Shown: in pieces, positions 9,046 through 17,611 of the stretch | Position numbering within the stretch: the stretch's first letter is position 1 | Layout of the letters: the number at the start of each line of letters is the position of its first letter | DNA from: Aromatoleum buckelii | GTDB lineage: Bacteria; Pseudomonadota; Gammaproteobacteria; Burkholderiales; Rhodocyclaceae | Direction: 5' to 3' | Assembly: GCF_012910785.2 (NCBI RefSeq) | Contig: NZ_WTVH02000010.1 | Span: forward strand, 372,001 to 436,000 | DNA: 64,000 bases | Made by a program: the position numbers and the translations under genes | The notes under the pieces: model-generated | The model's input: only the letters and a program-made list of their open reading frames with translations | Told to the model about the DNA's origin: nothing | Database searches by the model: none

Positions 9046-9126
9046 GTGGGCGATGGCAACCGGCTGGTGTTCGAAATCGATTCGACAACGCACCCCCACA
9101 CCCCCCAACACCCGGAAGGAGAGACT

Positions 9127-9537
9127 ATGGAAACCTGCGTGTTCTGCCGCATCGCCAAAGGCGAGCTGCCGGCGTCCAAGATATTCGAAGACGATGCGAC
9201 GCTCGCTTTCATGGACCTGCAGTCGGTGAATCCCGGCCATGCGCTGGTGGTCGTGAAGCCGCATCGCGCGAACATCTACGAACTCGACGACGAACTGGCG
9301 TCGGCGGTTTTCCGCACGGCGGCGCGGGTCGCGCGGGCGGTCAAGAAGGCGTATGGCTGCGAGGGCGTGACGCTGTTCCAGGCGAACGAGCCGGCCGGGG
9401 CGCAGACGGTGTTCCATTTCCACATCCACGTGCTGCCGCGCTGGGAAGGCGACGGGCTGGCGCTGGCGTGGCCGGCGAAGAATCCGCCGCGCGAGGCGCT
9501 CGAGGAGATGGCGGCGAAGCTGCGCGCGGTGATCTGA
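9127..9537 (+). CDS. HIT-family nucleotide hydrolase/transferase
   Basis: 136 residues. The N-terminal CVFCRIAKGELPASKIFEDD and the histidine triad HFHIHVLP (about residues 98-105) define the HIT superfamily (Hint/HinT-like phosphoramidase). ATG 9127 is chosen because a good AAGGAGAG site lies just upstream and the family begins at ETCVFC; the upstream extension to 9046 is low-complexity (THPHTPQHP) and unlikely to be coding. A housekeeping gene with no clear operon partner. Confidence 0.9.
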   Translation: METCVFCRIAKGELPASKIFEDDATLAFMDLQSVNPGHALVVVKPHRANIYELDDELASAVFRTAARVARAVKKAYGCEGVTLFQANEPAGAQTVFHFHIHVLPRWEGDGLALAWPAKNPPREALEEMAAKLRAVI

Positions 9538-9601
9538 GCGTCCGCTGTTGCCCGTGCGCCTGCGCCTGCGGGTCGGCCCGCGGGCGGGGGTGCAAGAGTT
9601 C

Positions 9602-9607
9602 TATAAT
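9602..9607 (+). promoter_or_regulatory. Possible -10 box (TATAAT) before the PfkB kinase
   Basis: A perfect TATAAT 30 nt before the ATG at 9637 in otherwise GC-rich DNA. No convincing -35 box at 16-18 bp upstream. Confidence 0.4.
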
Positions 9608-9636
9608 GGCCGCCTTTTCCGTCCGGCAGGTGCGCC

Positions 9637-10572
9637 ATGTCCATTCTCGTCTGCGGCTCCGTCGCCTACGACACGATCATGGTCTTTCATGATCGCTTCA
9701 AGAGCCACATTCTCCCCGAACAGATCCACATCCTGAACGTGTCGTTCCTCGTGCCCGACATGCGCCGGGAGTTCGGCGGCTGCGCGGGCAACATCGCCTA
9801 CAACCTCAAGCTGCTCGGCGCCGATCCGCTGATCATGGCGACCGTCGGCGACGACGCCGGAGCGTACCGGGAGCGGTTGCGCGAGCTCGGCCTGCGCGAC
9901 GATCACCTCACGCACGTGCCCGACACGTTCACCGCCCAGGCTTTCATCACGACGGATCTCGACGACAACCAGATCACCGCGTTCCATCCGGGGGCGATGA
10001 ACCATTCGCACCTGAACCGCGTGCAGGACGCGGCGGGCGTGAAGCTCGGCATCGTGTCGCCGGACGGGCGCGACGGCATGCTGAACCACGCGTCGCAGTT
10101 TGCCGAGGCGGGGATCCCGTTCGTGTTCGACCCGGGGCAGGGAATGCCGCTGTTGTCCGGCGGCGAGCTGCTGGAATGCCTGAAACTGGCCCGTTACTGC
10201 ACGGTCAACGACTATGAGGCGAAATTGCTGAGCGAGAAGACGGGGCGCACGCTCGCCGAGCTCGCCGAAGAGGTGGAAGCGCTGGTCGTGACGCTCGGGC
10301 CGGAAGGCTCGCAGATCTACGCGGAAGGCCGGTGCATCACGATTCCTTGTGTCGCCCCCGACCAACTGGCAGATCCGACCGGCTGCGGCGACGCCTATCG
10401 CGCCGGAGTTCTCTACGGTATTGCGAACCGTTACGACTGGCAGCGAACGGGGCGGCTCGCGTCGGTGATGGGGGCGATCAAGATTGGGTACCGCGGCGGG
10501 CAGAACCACGCGCCCGCGCGCAACGACATTGCCGAACGGTATGCGGCAGCATTTGGAGAGGCGTTATGGTGA
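9637..10572 (+). CDS. PfkB-family carbohydrate/nucleoside kinase (adenosine kinase-like)
   Basis: 311 residues. PfkB signature 1 is visible as GGCAGNIAYNLKLLGADP, and signature 2 near the end as DPTGCGDAYRAGVLYG with the catalytic Asp and the anion-hole GCGD. The N-terminus (MSILVCGSVAYDTIM) is the usual first strand. The GG(C)AGN pattern and size resemble bacterial adenosine kinase-type PfkB enzymes rather than fructokinases, but substrate is uncertain. The stop overlaps the start of the following lipoprotein gene. Confidence 0.85.
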   Translation: MSILVCGSVAYDTIMVFHDRFKSHILPEQIHILNVSFLVPDMRREFGGCAGNIAYNLKLLGADPLIMATVGDDAGAYRERLRELGLRDDHLTHVPDTFTAQAFITTDLDDNQITAFHPGAMNHSHLNRVQDAAGVKLGIVSPDGRDGMLNHASQFAEAGIPFVFDPGQGMPLLSGGELLECLKLARYCTVNDYEAKLLSEKTGRTLAELAEEVEALVVTLGPEGSQIYAEGRCITIPCVAPDQLADPTGCGDAYRAGVLYGIANRYDWQRTGRLASVMGAIKIGYRGGQNHAPARNDIAERYAAAFGEALW

Positions 10573-11054
10573 GCGGGATGAAGGTGAATCGTGGTAAAAC
10601 GCAACGGCTCGCGCTGGTCGCGGCCTTGGTCGCGGCCCTGGGTGTGGCGGGTTGCGCGTCCGGCCTCGGCGGCGGCGCCTACCAGCGCGGCGAGGCGCGG
10701 CGCACGATGGTCGTCCAGTACGGCACGGTCGAGGGAGTGCGGGCGGTGAAGCTGGAAGGCACGAAGACGCCAGTCGGGCCGGTAGCGGGCGCCGCGGTCG
10801 GCGGGATTGCCGGTAGCGGCGTCGGCGGCGGACGTGGGCAGGCGATCGCGACGGTGATCGGCGCAGTGGCGGGCGGTCTGGCTGGCGCTGCAGTCGAGGA
10901 AGGCGCGACGCGCCAGCCGGGCGTCGAAGTTACCGTGCGGCTCGAGAACGGCCAGGTGCTGGCGGTGGTGCAGGAGGACGGCGGGGAGAACTTCCGTATC
11001 GGCGAACGGGTTCGCCTGGTGCGGGACGCCGGCACGACGCGGGTCACGCGCTGA
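10566..11054 (+). CDS. Glycine-zipper outer-membrane lipoprotein (SlyB-like)
   Basis: 162 residues. Lipobox GVAGC gives Cys30; a glycine-zipper membrane segment follows (GAAVGGIAGSGVGGGRGQ and AVAGGLAGAAVEE). It resembles SlyB/Rickettsia 17 kDa surface antigen family proteins of the outer membrane. The C-terminal part (VTVRLENGQVLAVVQEDG..FRIGERVRLV) is the small beta domain typical of this group. ATG 10566 has GGAG 7 nt upstream and overlaps the kinase stop; ATG 10578 is possible. Confidence 0.82.
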   Translation: MVSGMKVNRGKTQRLALVAALVAALGVAGCASGLGGGAYQRGEARRTMVVQYGTVEGVRAVKLEGTKTPVGPVAGAAVGGIAGSGVGGGRGQAIATVIGAVAGGLAGAAVEEGATRQPGVEVTVRLENGQVLAVVQEDGGENFRIGERVRLVRDAGTTRVTR

Positions 11055-11092
11055 GATTGCGTTCCCGGCCGGCGCGAAGTCGGTCGGGAGCG
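11055..11092. terminator. Imperfect hairpin between convergent genes
   Basis: An imperfect GC-rich inverted repeat (about GCGTTCCCGGCCG against CGGTCGGGAGCGC) fills the 40-nt space between two convergent genes. It lacks a T run, so it may only slow transcription from both sides. Confidence 0.35.
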
Positions 11093-11094
11093 CT

Positions 11095-11487
11095 TCAACC
11101 GAAGATCACCAATCCCCACACCATCACGAGATTGACCAGCGCGAGCAGCACTGCCGCGCTGCCGATGTCTTTCGCGCGCTTGGCCAAGAGGTGGTGCTCC
11201 AGCGAGACACGATCGACAGTCGCTTCGATTGCGGAGTTCACGAGTTCGACGATCAGCAGCAGCAGCACGCTGCCGACGAGCAGCGCCTTGCTCGTACCAC
11301 TGATTGGCATGAAGAGCGCGAGTGGCACCAGCACGGCGGCCAGCACGCATTCCTGACGAAACGCGTCTTCATGTTCGATCGCGGCACGAAGTCCGGCGAA
11401 CGAGTAGCGAAAGGCGTTCCAGATCCGCATCAGGCCGGTCTTGCCTTTGAACGGGCTTTTGCGGGTGTCCGGGGAAAAGTGCTGCAT
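11095..11487 (-). CDS. dgkA: Diacylglycerol kinase
   Basis: 130 residues, three membrane segments, the normal DgkA length. Conserved active-site text is present: GLRAAIEHEDAFRQE near the N-terminus and VELVNSAIEATVDRVSLEHHLLAKRAKDIGSAAV. It phosphorylates diacylglycerol left over from membrane-derived glucan or LPS synthesis, recycling it to phosphatidic acid at the inner membrane. It lies 61 bp beyond the DUF3426 gene on the same strand and could be the last gene of that operon. Confidence 0.93.
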   Translation of the reverse strand: MQHFSPDTRKSPFKGKTGLMRIWNAFRYSFAGLRAAIEHEDAFRQECVLAAVLVPLALFMPISGTSKALLVGSVLLLLIVELVNSAIEATVDRVSLEHHLLAKRAKDIGSAAVLLALVNLVMVWGLVIFG

Positions 11488-11548
11488 CAGGATTCCAGAT
11501 TATCGAGGATCGGCCCGGCAGCCGCCCGGGCTCGTGCGTCACGCCGGT

Positions 11549-12889
11549 TCACGGATAGAAAGCATAGACCCGGTAACCGCTGGCTTCGACCCCCGGTGCC
11601 TCGAACGGCAATTGCACGACGATGTCGCGTCCGGCGTCGAATCTTTGTTCGGCACTTCCCTGTTCGAGGAGGCCGGCGGGGAGCCACTGCGCCGGCCCGA
11701 GCACGCGGCGCACGAGCGGCTGGTCCTGAACGTCGGTCAGCGTCAGTTCGAGATGGGGATAAGCCTGAGGGTGAGGAGCCTGGTTCCGGATCGTCGCGTT
11801 CAGCACGAAGCGCGCGGCGCGGCCGGGCTCGGATTGCAGTTCGGAAGCTTCGATGCTGATCGCACCGGCGACTCGCGGCAGCGGGAGCGTACATTTCAGG
11901 TGCGCGCACGCGGAGAGATAAGCCGGGCGCAACTTTGGCCACGTGCGGGTGATGCCGTCACGGAAGACGAAAGCGCTCTGCACCGCCAGCGCGCTAAGCA
12001 GGATGCCGATTCCCAGCCCGGACAGCCAGCGCCTGCCGCGGGAAGCCGGCGAGCCGTAGGTTGCGTCGAGATGCTCGCGGTCGGTCGCGTCTTCGGCTGC
12101 CTGAGTGCGAGAGGAAGCGGATCCGGCCGACAGCTCGTCATCCTGGTGGTCCGGTAACGTCGCGCTTTGGACAGCATCGGGGGCCTCGAGCGGTTTTGGC
12201 GCAATGCTCGCCAAGCGCGCACGCCGGATCGGCGGCAAGGGATCGTCTTCGGCGGCCGCATCGCCGGTTGCGCCGGGAAGATGCCCGTCGCTTGGCAGGA
12301 CGGGTTCGCGGTAGTCGCGTGGTTCGAACGGCTCGGGGATGAATGTCGCGACGGCTTCGGGCTCGTCACGATCCCCGTCGCCCCTTGCGTCGAGCCGCGA
12401 CTGCGGCCGGTCGATGAATTCGTCGAACGCCTCGTAACTAGCGTGCTGCGGCCACGACTGCGGGGAATGTAGGGGCGGTTGCGCAGCGACAGGGCGGGAG
12501 GAAGCCAGGAAAGTTTCCGGGATCTCGAAATCCAGCCTGTCGCTGAAATCGTCGGGCTGCGGAATTTCGGTTTCGGCGTCCAGTCTGGGCGCTGCTCCTG
12601 TTCGGTGTTCAGCCCCCTGTTGCGTCACTGCAGGGGCTGAAGGCAGCTCGTCGAGGATGAAAAAGCGGTCGTCGCGCTCCGCAACCGATTCGGGAGGGCG
12701 GGGCGCTGCGGCAACGGGCGGTGGGGACACCGGCGTGGCGGGTGCCGACGCGGGTTTAACGTGCAGCACGCGATCGAGCGCGTTGAACGACGCATAGCAG
12801 CGTCCACAGCGGACTTCGCCCTGATGCGCGCGCAGCTGCTCGGGCTGCACCCGGAATACCGTCTGGCAGGCCGGGCAGCGCGCGAACAT
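11549..12889 (-). CDS. Zinc-ribbon and DUF3426 membrane protein
   Basis: 446 residues. The N-terminus is an MJ0042-type zinc ribbon (Cys5, Cys8, Cys28, Cys31: CPAC...CGRC). A long acidic, Pro-rich linker follows, then a single membrane segment near residue 290 (LGIGILLSALAVQSAFVF) and a C-terminal DUF3426 domain outside the membrane. ATG 12889 overlaps the prmA stop by one base; GTG 12892 is also possible. Widely conserved next to prmA in betaproteobacteria; function unknown. Confidence 0.85.
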   Translation of the reverse strand: MFARCPACQTVFRVQPEQLRAHQGEVRCGRCYASFNALDRVLHVKPASAPATPVSPPPVAAAPRPPESVAERDDRFFILDELPSAPAVTQQGAEHRTGAAPRLDAETEIPQPDDFSDRLDFEIPETFLASSRPVAAQPPLHSPQSWPQHASYEAFDEFIDRPQSRLDARGDGDRDEPEAVATFIPEPFEPRDYREPVLPSDGHLPGATGDAAAEDDPLPPIRRARLASIAPKPLEAPDAVQSATLPDHQDDELSAGSASSRTQAAEDATDREHLDATYGSPASRGRRWLSGLGIGILLSALAVQSAFVFRDGITRTWPKLRPAYLSACAHLKCTLPLPRVAGAISIEASELQSEPGRAARFVLNATIRNQAPHPQAYPHLELTLTDVQDQPLVRRVLGPAQWLPAGLLEQGSAEQRFDAGRDIVVQLPFEAPGVEASGYRVYAFYP

Positions 12890-13794
12890 CACTGGCTCCC
12901 GGTTTGCCGCGGAGAGCCGCCCTCAAGCCGCGCCCAGCCTTCGTGTGTCGCGCCGACGCGCAACGGCAGGAACGGTGCGTATGCCGCGATCACCTGTTCG
13001 GTCTGGGTCTCGAGCACGCCGGACAGCGCGATCCTGCCGCCGGGAGCGACCCGGGCGGCGAGCAGCGGCGCCAGCACGCACAGCGGATTCGTCAGGATGT
13101 TGGCGACGACGACGTCGAAGCGCGCGTCGAGCGGCTGGCGAGAGTGCTGCAGCCGCAGCGCGACATGGTTGCGCGCGGCGTTGTCGCGCGCCGCGTCGAG
13201 CGCCTTGTCGTCGATGTCGACGCCGAGCACCTCATTGGCGCCGAGGCGCGCTGCGGCGATGCCGAGGATCCCCGAGCCGCAGCCGTAGTCGAGCACCGTG
13301 TCGCCCGCCTGCACCGCGTCGCACAGCCACTCTAGGCACAGCCGCGTCGTCGGATGCGAGCCGGTGCCGAAAGCCATGCCGGGATCGAGCTCGATATTGA
13401 TCGCTGCCGGGTCGGGCGCAGCATGCCACGACGGCACGATCCACATCCGATCGGTGACGCGGATCGGCTCGAACTGGCTCTGGGTGAGCTGCACCCAGTT
13501 CTGCTCGGCGATCTCTTCGAGCGTGAAAGGCGGCACCGCATCGAAGCCGGCGTCGGCCGCCGCACGGGCCAGCGCGACAGTGAGGTCGGCGTCCGCGTCG
13601 AACAGCGCGATGACGCGACTGTGATCCCACAGCCCAACCGGATGATGCCCCGGCTCGCCGAACTGCGGCTTCTCGGCGTCGGTGCCGGCGTCGGCGTCCT
13701 CGATGCTGATCGACAGCGCGCCGGCGTCCATCAGCGCCTCGGATAGCGCTTCGGCCTTGTGCGCTTCGGCCTGCAGGGTTACCGCGATCCACAT
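12889..13794 (-). CDS. prmA: Ribosomal protein L11 methyltransferase
   Basis: 301 residues. The N-terminus MWIAVTLQAEAHKAEALSEALMDAGA is the small L11-binding ferredoxin-like domain. The SAM site shows as VLDYGCGSGILGIAA, followed by GVDIDDKAL and VVANILTNPL, a PrmA hallmark (NILxxPL). It trimethylates L11 on the large ribosomal subunit. The start is set by the family N-terminus; longer in-frame starts lack support. It lies 22 bp after accC. Confidence 0.95.
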   Translation of the reverse strand: MWIAVTLQAEAHKAEALSEALMDAGALSISIEDADAGTDAEKPQFGEPGHHPVGLWDHSRVIALFDADADLTVALARAAADAGFDAVPPFTLEEIAEQNWVQLTQSQFEPIRVTDRMWIVPSWHAAPDPAAINIELDPGMAFGTGSHPTTRLCLEWLCDAVQAGDTVLDYGCGSGILGIAAARLGANEVLGVDIDDKALDAARDNAARNHVALRLQHSRQPLDARFDVVVANILTNPLCVLAPLLAARVAPGGRIALSGVLETQTEQVIAAYAPFLPLRVGATHEGWARLEGGSPRQTGSQ

Positions 13795-13816
13795 GATGTG
13801 CGCGTCCGCGGCCTGG

Positions 13817-15181
13817 TCAGGCAAGGTTCTTGACTTCGTTGCGTTCGGCGAGCTTGTGTTCCAGGTAATGGATGCTCGTGCCGCCCTCGACGAAACGCGC
13901 ATCGAGCATCAGCTCCTGATGCAGCGGCACGTTCGTCTTGATGCCTTCGACCGCCATCTCCGACAGCGCGATCCGCATGCGCCGGATCGCCTGCTCGCGC
14001 GTGTCGCCGTACGCGATCAGCTTGCCGATCATCGAATCGTAATGCGACGGGATCGTGTAGCCGTTATAGACGTGCGAATCGACGCGGATGCCGGGGCCGC
14101 CGGGCATGTGCCAGTTCGTGATCTTCCCCGGGCAGGGGGTGAATTTGAACGGGTCCTCGGCGTTGATGCGGCACTCGATCGCGTGGCCGCGGAACTCGAT
14201 GTGGCGCTGGCGGAACCACAGCTTTTCGCCGGTCGCGATGCGGATCTGCGCCTGCACGATGTCGATGCCGGTGATCATCTCGGTGACGGGATGTTCGACC
14301 TGCACGCGCGTGTTCATCTCGATGAAGTAGAACTCGCCGTTCTCGTACAGGAACTCGAACGTGCCCGCGCCGCGGTAACCGATCGTGCGGCAGGCCTCGG
14401 CGCAGCGCTCGCCGACTTTCGCGATGGCCTTGCGGTCGATGCCTGGGGCCGGCGCTTCCTCGATGACTTTCTGGTGGCGGCGCTGCATCGAGCAGTCGCG
14501 TTCGCCCAGATAGACTGCGTTGCCGTGCTCGTCGGCGAGCACCTGGATCTCGACGTGGCGCGGGTTCTCGAGGAATTTTTCCATGTAGACGACCGGGTTG
14601 CCGAACGCCGCGTCGGCTTCGGCGCGGGTCGTCGCGACCGCGTTGAGCAGCGCCGCCTCGGTGTGGACGACTCGCATCCCGCGACCGCCGCCGCCGCCGG
14701 CCGCCTTGATGATGACGGGGTAGCCGACGGCGCGGGCGATCTTGACGATCTCTTTCGGTTCTTCGGGCAGCGCGCCTTCCGAACCCGGCACGCACGGCAC
14801 TCCGGCAGCCTTCATCGCATCCTTGGCGCTGACCTTGTCACCCATCAGCCGGATCGTGTCGGAGCGCGGGCCGATGAAGACGAAGCCGGACTGCTCGACG
14901 CGTTCGGCGAAGTCGGCGTTCTCGGACAGGAAACCGTAGCCCGGATGGATCGCTGCGGCGTCGGTGACTTCGGCTGCCGAGATGATCGCGGGGACGTTCA
15001 GGTAGCTCAGCGCCGATTGCGCGGGGCCGATGCACACGGATTCGTCGGCGAGCTTGACGTACTTCGCTTCGGTGTCCGCGACCGAGTGGACCGCAACGGT
15101 GCGGATGCCCAGCTCGCGACACGCGCGCAGCACGCGCAGCGCGATTTCGCCGCGGTTGGCAATCAGGATCTTTTCAAACAT
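13817..15181 (-). CDS. accC: Acetyl-CoA carboxylase, biotin carboxylase subunit
   Basis: 454 residues. The N-terminus [17 protein letters not shown], the Gly-rich ATP-grasp loop ([14 protein letters not shown]), the biotin-carboxylase segment [17 protein letters not shown] and ..[14 protein letters not shown] are all present. It carboxylates biotin on AccB with bicarbonate and ATP, the first step of fatty-acid synthesis. ATG 15181 has GGAGG about 8 nt upstream. A 42-codon frame starting with a copy of the same first 11 codons ends inside this start region (see 15174-15302), so initiation could be coupled to it. Confidence 0.96.
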   Translation of the reverse strand: MFEKILIANRGEIALRVLRACRELGIRTVAVHSVADTEAKYVKLADESVCIGPAQSALSYLNVPAIISAAEVTDAAAIHPGYGFLSENADFAERVEQSGFVFIGPRSDTIRLMGDKVSAKDAMKAAGVPCVPGSEGALPEEPKEIVKIARAVGYPVIIKAAGGGGGRGMRVVHTEAALLNAVATTRAEADAAFGNPVVYMEKFLENPRHVEIQVLADEHGNAVYLGERDCSMQRRHQKVIEEAPAPGIDRKAIAKVGERCAEACRTIGYRGAGTFEFLYENGEFYFIEMNTRVQVEHPVTEMITGIDIVQAQIRIATGEKLWFRQRHIEFRGHAIECRINAEDPFKFTPCPGKITNWHMPGGPGIRVDSHVYNGYTIPSHYDSMIGKLIAYGDTREQAIRRMRIALSEMAVEGIKTNVPLHQELMLDARFVEGGTSIHYLEHKLAERNEVKNLA

Positions 15182-15302
15182 GGGGTGCCTCCGCGGCGAA
15201 ATCGCGCTCGGATGCGGCGCGTACCGCGCGATTTGGCTGCGCCGCTGCGCCGCCTGCAGGCGGCTGGTCACCGCGGTTGGCGATCAGTATCTTTTCAAAC
15301 AT
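15174..15302 (-). other. Leader-like frame beginning with a duplicate of the accC start
   Basis: A 42-codon frame lies between accB and accC. Its first 11 codons ([11 protein letters not shown]) repeat the accC N-terminus; after that the sequence is unrelated ([11 protein letters not shown]...). Its stop lies just inside the accC coding sequence, overlapping the accC ATG region. The 32-nt copies (15150-15181 and 15271-15302) differ at two bases, both synonymous third positions. It is either a remnant of a partial duplication or a coupled leader peptide. Confidence 0.6.
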
Positions 15303-15310
15303 GAGGGCTT

Positions 15311-15763
15311 TCAGGCGATGATGAACAGCGGCTGGCCGTATTCGACCGGCTGGCCGTTTTCGACGAGGACCGCTTTCACGGTGCCGGCGAACTCGGATTC
15401 GATCTCGTTCATCAGCTTCATCGCTTCGATGATGCACAGACGGTCGCCGATCGCGACGGCCTGGCCGACATCGACGAGAGGTTTGGCGCCCGGCGCCGAG
15501 GCGCGATAGAACGTGCCGACCATCGGCGATTTCACAACCAGGCCTTCGGGGACGTCATCGACGGGCGGGGTCAGCACGATCGCCGGAGCCGGTGCCGCCG
15601 CGAATTGCGGCACGCTCGCCGGCATCTGCGTGAGGTAATTCGAAACGGGGGCGGTGCTGTGTTTGGCGATGCGGACTTTTTCTTCGCCCTCGGTGACTTC
15701 CAGTTCCGAAATGCCCGACTCCTGGACGAGGTCGATCAACTTCTTCAGCTTGCGCAGATCCAT
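15311..15763 (-). CDS. accB: Biotin carboxyl carrier protein of acetyl-CoA carboxylase
   Basis: 150 residues. N-terminal helix [23 protein letters not shown], Ala/Pro-rich linker, and C-terminal biotinyl domain with the biotinylation site [12 protein letters not shown] (Lys in AMK) and the PMVGTFYRA thumb segment. It carries biotin between AccC and the transferase subunits. Normal length. It is transcribed before accC in the same operon, with aroQ immediately upstream (49 bp). Confidence 0.97.
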   Translation of the reverse strand: MDLRKLKKLIDLVQESGISELEVTEGEEKVRIAKHSTAPVSNYLTQMPASVPQFAAAPAPAIVLTPPVDDVPEGLVVKSPMVGTFYRASAPGAKPLVDVGQAVAIGDRLCIIEAMKLMNEIESEFAGTVKAVLVENGQPVEYGQPLFIIA

Positions 15764-15812
15764 GCTGTTCTCCGAGCGGGGCGCCGCCGCACGGGGCGCC
15801 CGGGGGTTTGTG

Positions 15813-16304
15813 TCAGGGTTTCCGCAGCTCCGACAGCGCGTATTCGAGCGCGGCCAGGTAGCCGTAGGGCCCCAGTCCGCAGATCACGCCGGCTGCACAG
15901 TCGGAAAAATAGGAGTGATGCCGGAACGCGTCCCGGGCATGAATGTTGGAAAGATGCACCTCGACGTACGGGATCGCGACCGCGAGGAGGGCGTCGCGCA
16001 GCGCGACGCTGGTATGAGCGTAAGCGGCGGGATTGAGGATGATGAAGCCGATCTCTTCGAGCGGCGACGCCTGCACGCGGTCGATCAGCTCGCCTTCGTG
16101 GTTGCTCTGGAACGATTCGACGAGGACGCCTTCGGCGCGTCCGCGGGCTTCCATCGCGGAATGGATGTCGGCAAGCGTCGTGCGGCCATAGACATCGGGC
16201 TCCCGGGTGCCGAGAAGGTTTAGGTTCGGTCCGTGCAGGACCAGGATCCGGGGCTGCGGCGGAGGCGCGGCATCTGGGTTTTTACTGCGTTTTTGGCGCG
16301 TCAT
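15813..16304 (-). CDS. aroQ: Type II 3-dehydroquinate dehydratase
   Basis: 163 residues. The N-terminal core [21 protein letters not shown] contains the flexible-loop Arg and catalytic Tyr of type II dehydroquinases. [13 protein letters not shown] and [18 protein letters not shown] supply substrate-binding residues, and EVHLSN precedes the catalytic His. It converts 3-dehydroquinate to 3-dehydroshikimate in the shikimate pathway. The first ~17 residues ([14 protein letters not shown]) are an extra basic tail, so a later start is possible. aroQ-accB-accC is a common bacterial order. Confidence 0.95.
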   Translation of the reverse strand: MTRQKRSKNPDAAPPPQPRILVLHGPNLNLLGTREPDVYGRTTLADIHSAMEARGRAEGVLVESFQSNHEGELIDRVQASPLEEIGFIILNPAAYAHTSVALRDALLAVAIPYVEVHLSNIHARDAFRHHSYFSDCAAGVICGLGPYGYLAALEYALSELRKP

Positions 16305-16366
16305 GCCGGCAAGTTTGCCGCAATTAGCCGCATTTTGTCCAGTGGCGTGCGGCGCGCCGCCGTGAA

Positions 16367-16915
16367 TTACTCATCGACGAGTGCGCGGATTTTGCCTTCT
16401 AGTTCAGTGCGATTCAAGGTGCCGAGCTTGATGTGCGCGATCTTTCCCGCGCGGTCGAAAATGATCGTGTAGGGCAACGCCTGCACCGCGTTTCCGAGCG
16501 CGGAAGTCAGCTCCAGCGTTTGCGGGGTGCCGATCAGGAGCGGATACGGAACGTCGTGCTCTTCGCCGAACTTCCGCACGCTCTCGGCCTTGTCGATGCC
16601 GAGGCCGACGAATTGCACCGGGGAATCGACAAAACTGCGGCTGACCGCGGCGAAGTCCGGAATCTCGGTCAGACAGGGCGGACACCACGTCGCCCAGAAG
16701 TTGACCACCAGCACGCGGTCCCGCCACTGCTGCAGCGCCTGGGGTTCGCCGTGCGAATCAGGCAGCGTCAGCGCGAGAATCGCGTTCCCCGCTGCCGGAT
16801 CGACCTGCACAGCCGGGGCGGGATCGGACGTGCTGCGGGAAACCAGGAAACCGGCCACCGCGGCGAGCACGGCGACGGCGACGATGATGAGGTGACGCCT
16901 GCCGATCCCTTTCAT
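16367..16915 (-). CDS. TlpA/ResA-family periplasmic thioredoxin-like protein
   Basis: 182 residues. An N-terminal membrane anchor ([18 protein letters not shown]) is followed by a thioredoxin fold with active site WCPPC (in [19 protein letters not shown]). The Phe-Val-Gly-Leu-Gly-Ile-Asp segment and a cis-Pro region ([14 protein letters not shown]) are typical of TlpA/ResA/CcmG. It likely reduces periplasmic disulfides, for example in cytochrome c or copper-site maturation; the partner is unknown. It overlaps the upstream gene by 4 bp (ATGA). Confidence 0.88.
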   Translation of the reverse strand: MKGIGRRHLIIVAVAVLAAVAGFLVSRSTSDPAPAVQVDPAAGNAILALTLPDSHGEPQALQQWRDRVLVVNFWATWCPPCLTEIPDFAAVSRSFVDSPVQFVGLGIDKAESVRKFGEEHDVPYPLLIGTPQTLELTSALGNAVQALPYTIIFDRAGKIAHIKLGTLNRTELEGKIRALVDE

Positions 16916-17514
16916 GCGCTCCGGCCTTCGCTTGCCTGAACGAGCGCTTCGACCGCCGGCAGGCGTGCGCGCTCGATGTTGCGGCGGCTGACGCGCTCGG
17001 CGTGGGCGGTGTAGAGCGAAAGCCTGATCGGCACGTGGTTCCAGTCGAAGCTCAGGATGGCTTCGGGAGCATTCGGGGCGCCGCGTCGGGGTTCGCGGTG
17101 TTCGTAGCCGATGTCGTGGTTGAGGAAGAAGATCTCGACGTCCTTGGCGCTTTCGGGATACAGCTCGATGTCGACTTCGGTGTAGCGCCCCGCGGTGCCG
17201 TCAAGTGCGCCCCCGGTGAGATAGGGTCGGAACTCGCCCAGCAGGCGCATCACCTCGATCGCCGCGCGACGCATTTCGAGCAGCCGCTCGGGCTGCTCTT
17301 CGTCCTGGTACAGGGCCTGCCACGCGCGCAGCTCGGCTTCGATCTCGGCGTTGTTGGGCAGCGCCTCGGACTCGGAGATGCCGAGCTGGCGGGCTGCCTT
17401 GCGTTTCGCGAAGCCGAAGTCGCTGATGCCGTCCTCGGCCATCATGCGGGCGGCGAGCGCGGCGACTCCGCGCCGCAGGTTGCCGCTTCGGGAAGCATTC
17501 GCGCGGGAAGTCAT
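16912..17514 (-). CDS. Conserved hypothetical protein with nucleotidyltransferase-like motif
   Basis: 200 residues, cytosolic. I do not recognise a named family. About residue 117 on there is LTGGALDGTAGRYTEVDIEL, which matches the Pol-beta nucleotidyltransferase signature (GG, about 12 residues, then D-x-E). The N-terminal half is helical and basic, with a KRKAARQLGISE segment. The start at 17514 is chosen from coding character and its position at the divergent promoter region. It is the first gene of the tlpA-like/aroQ/acc run, diverging from mpl with 97 bp between them. Confidence 0.65.
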   Translation of the reverse strand: MTSRANASRSGNLRRGVAALAARMMAEDGISDFGFAKRKAARQLGISESEALPNNAEIEAELRAWQALYQDEEQPERLLEMRRAAIEVMRLLGEFRPYLTGGALDGTAGRYTEVDIELYPESAKDVEIFFLNHDIGYEHREPRRGAPNAPEAILSFDWNHVPIRLSLYTAHAERVSRRNIERARLPAVEALVQASEGRSA

Positions 17515-17539
17515 GGTCGCGAGTCCGGCAGACGGTCGA

Positions 17540-17562
17540 TGTAGAATGCCGCCCATTCTACA
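17540..17562. promoter_or_regulatory. 9-bp palindrome in the divergent promoter region of mpl
   Basis: Perfect arms TGTAGAATG and CATTCTACA with a 5-nt spacer. Each arm includes TAGAAT, a -10-like hexamer, one on each strand, so it could be a symmetrical divergent promoter or an operator. -35 boxes are not obvious. Confidence 0.45.
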
Positions 17563-17611
17563 CGGGCGGGTTTCAATCACCTTGAGACGCTGCCCGGCTC
17601 CCGGAGTTTTC

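Noticed and set aside
15271-15302. Second functional accC gene
   Set aside because: Only the first 11 codons are duplicated; the following text has no biotin carboxylase residues.
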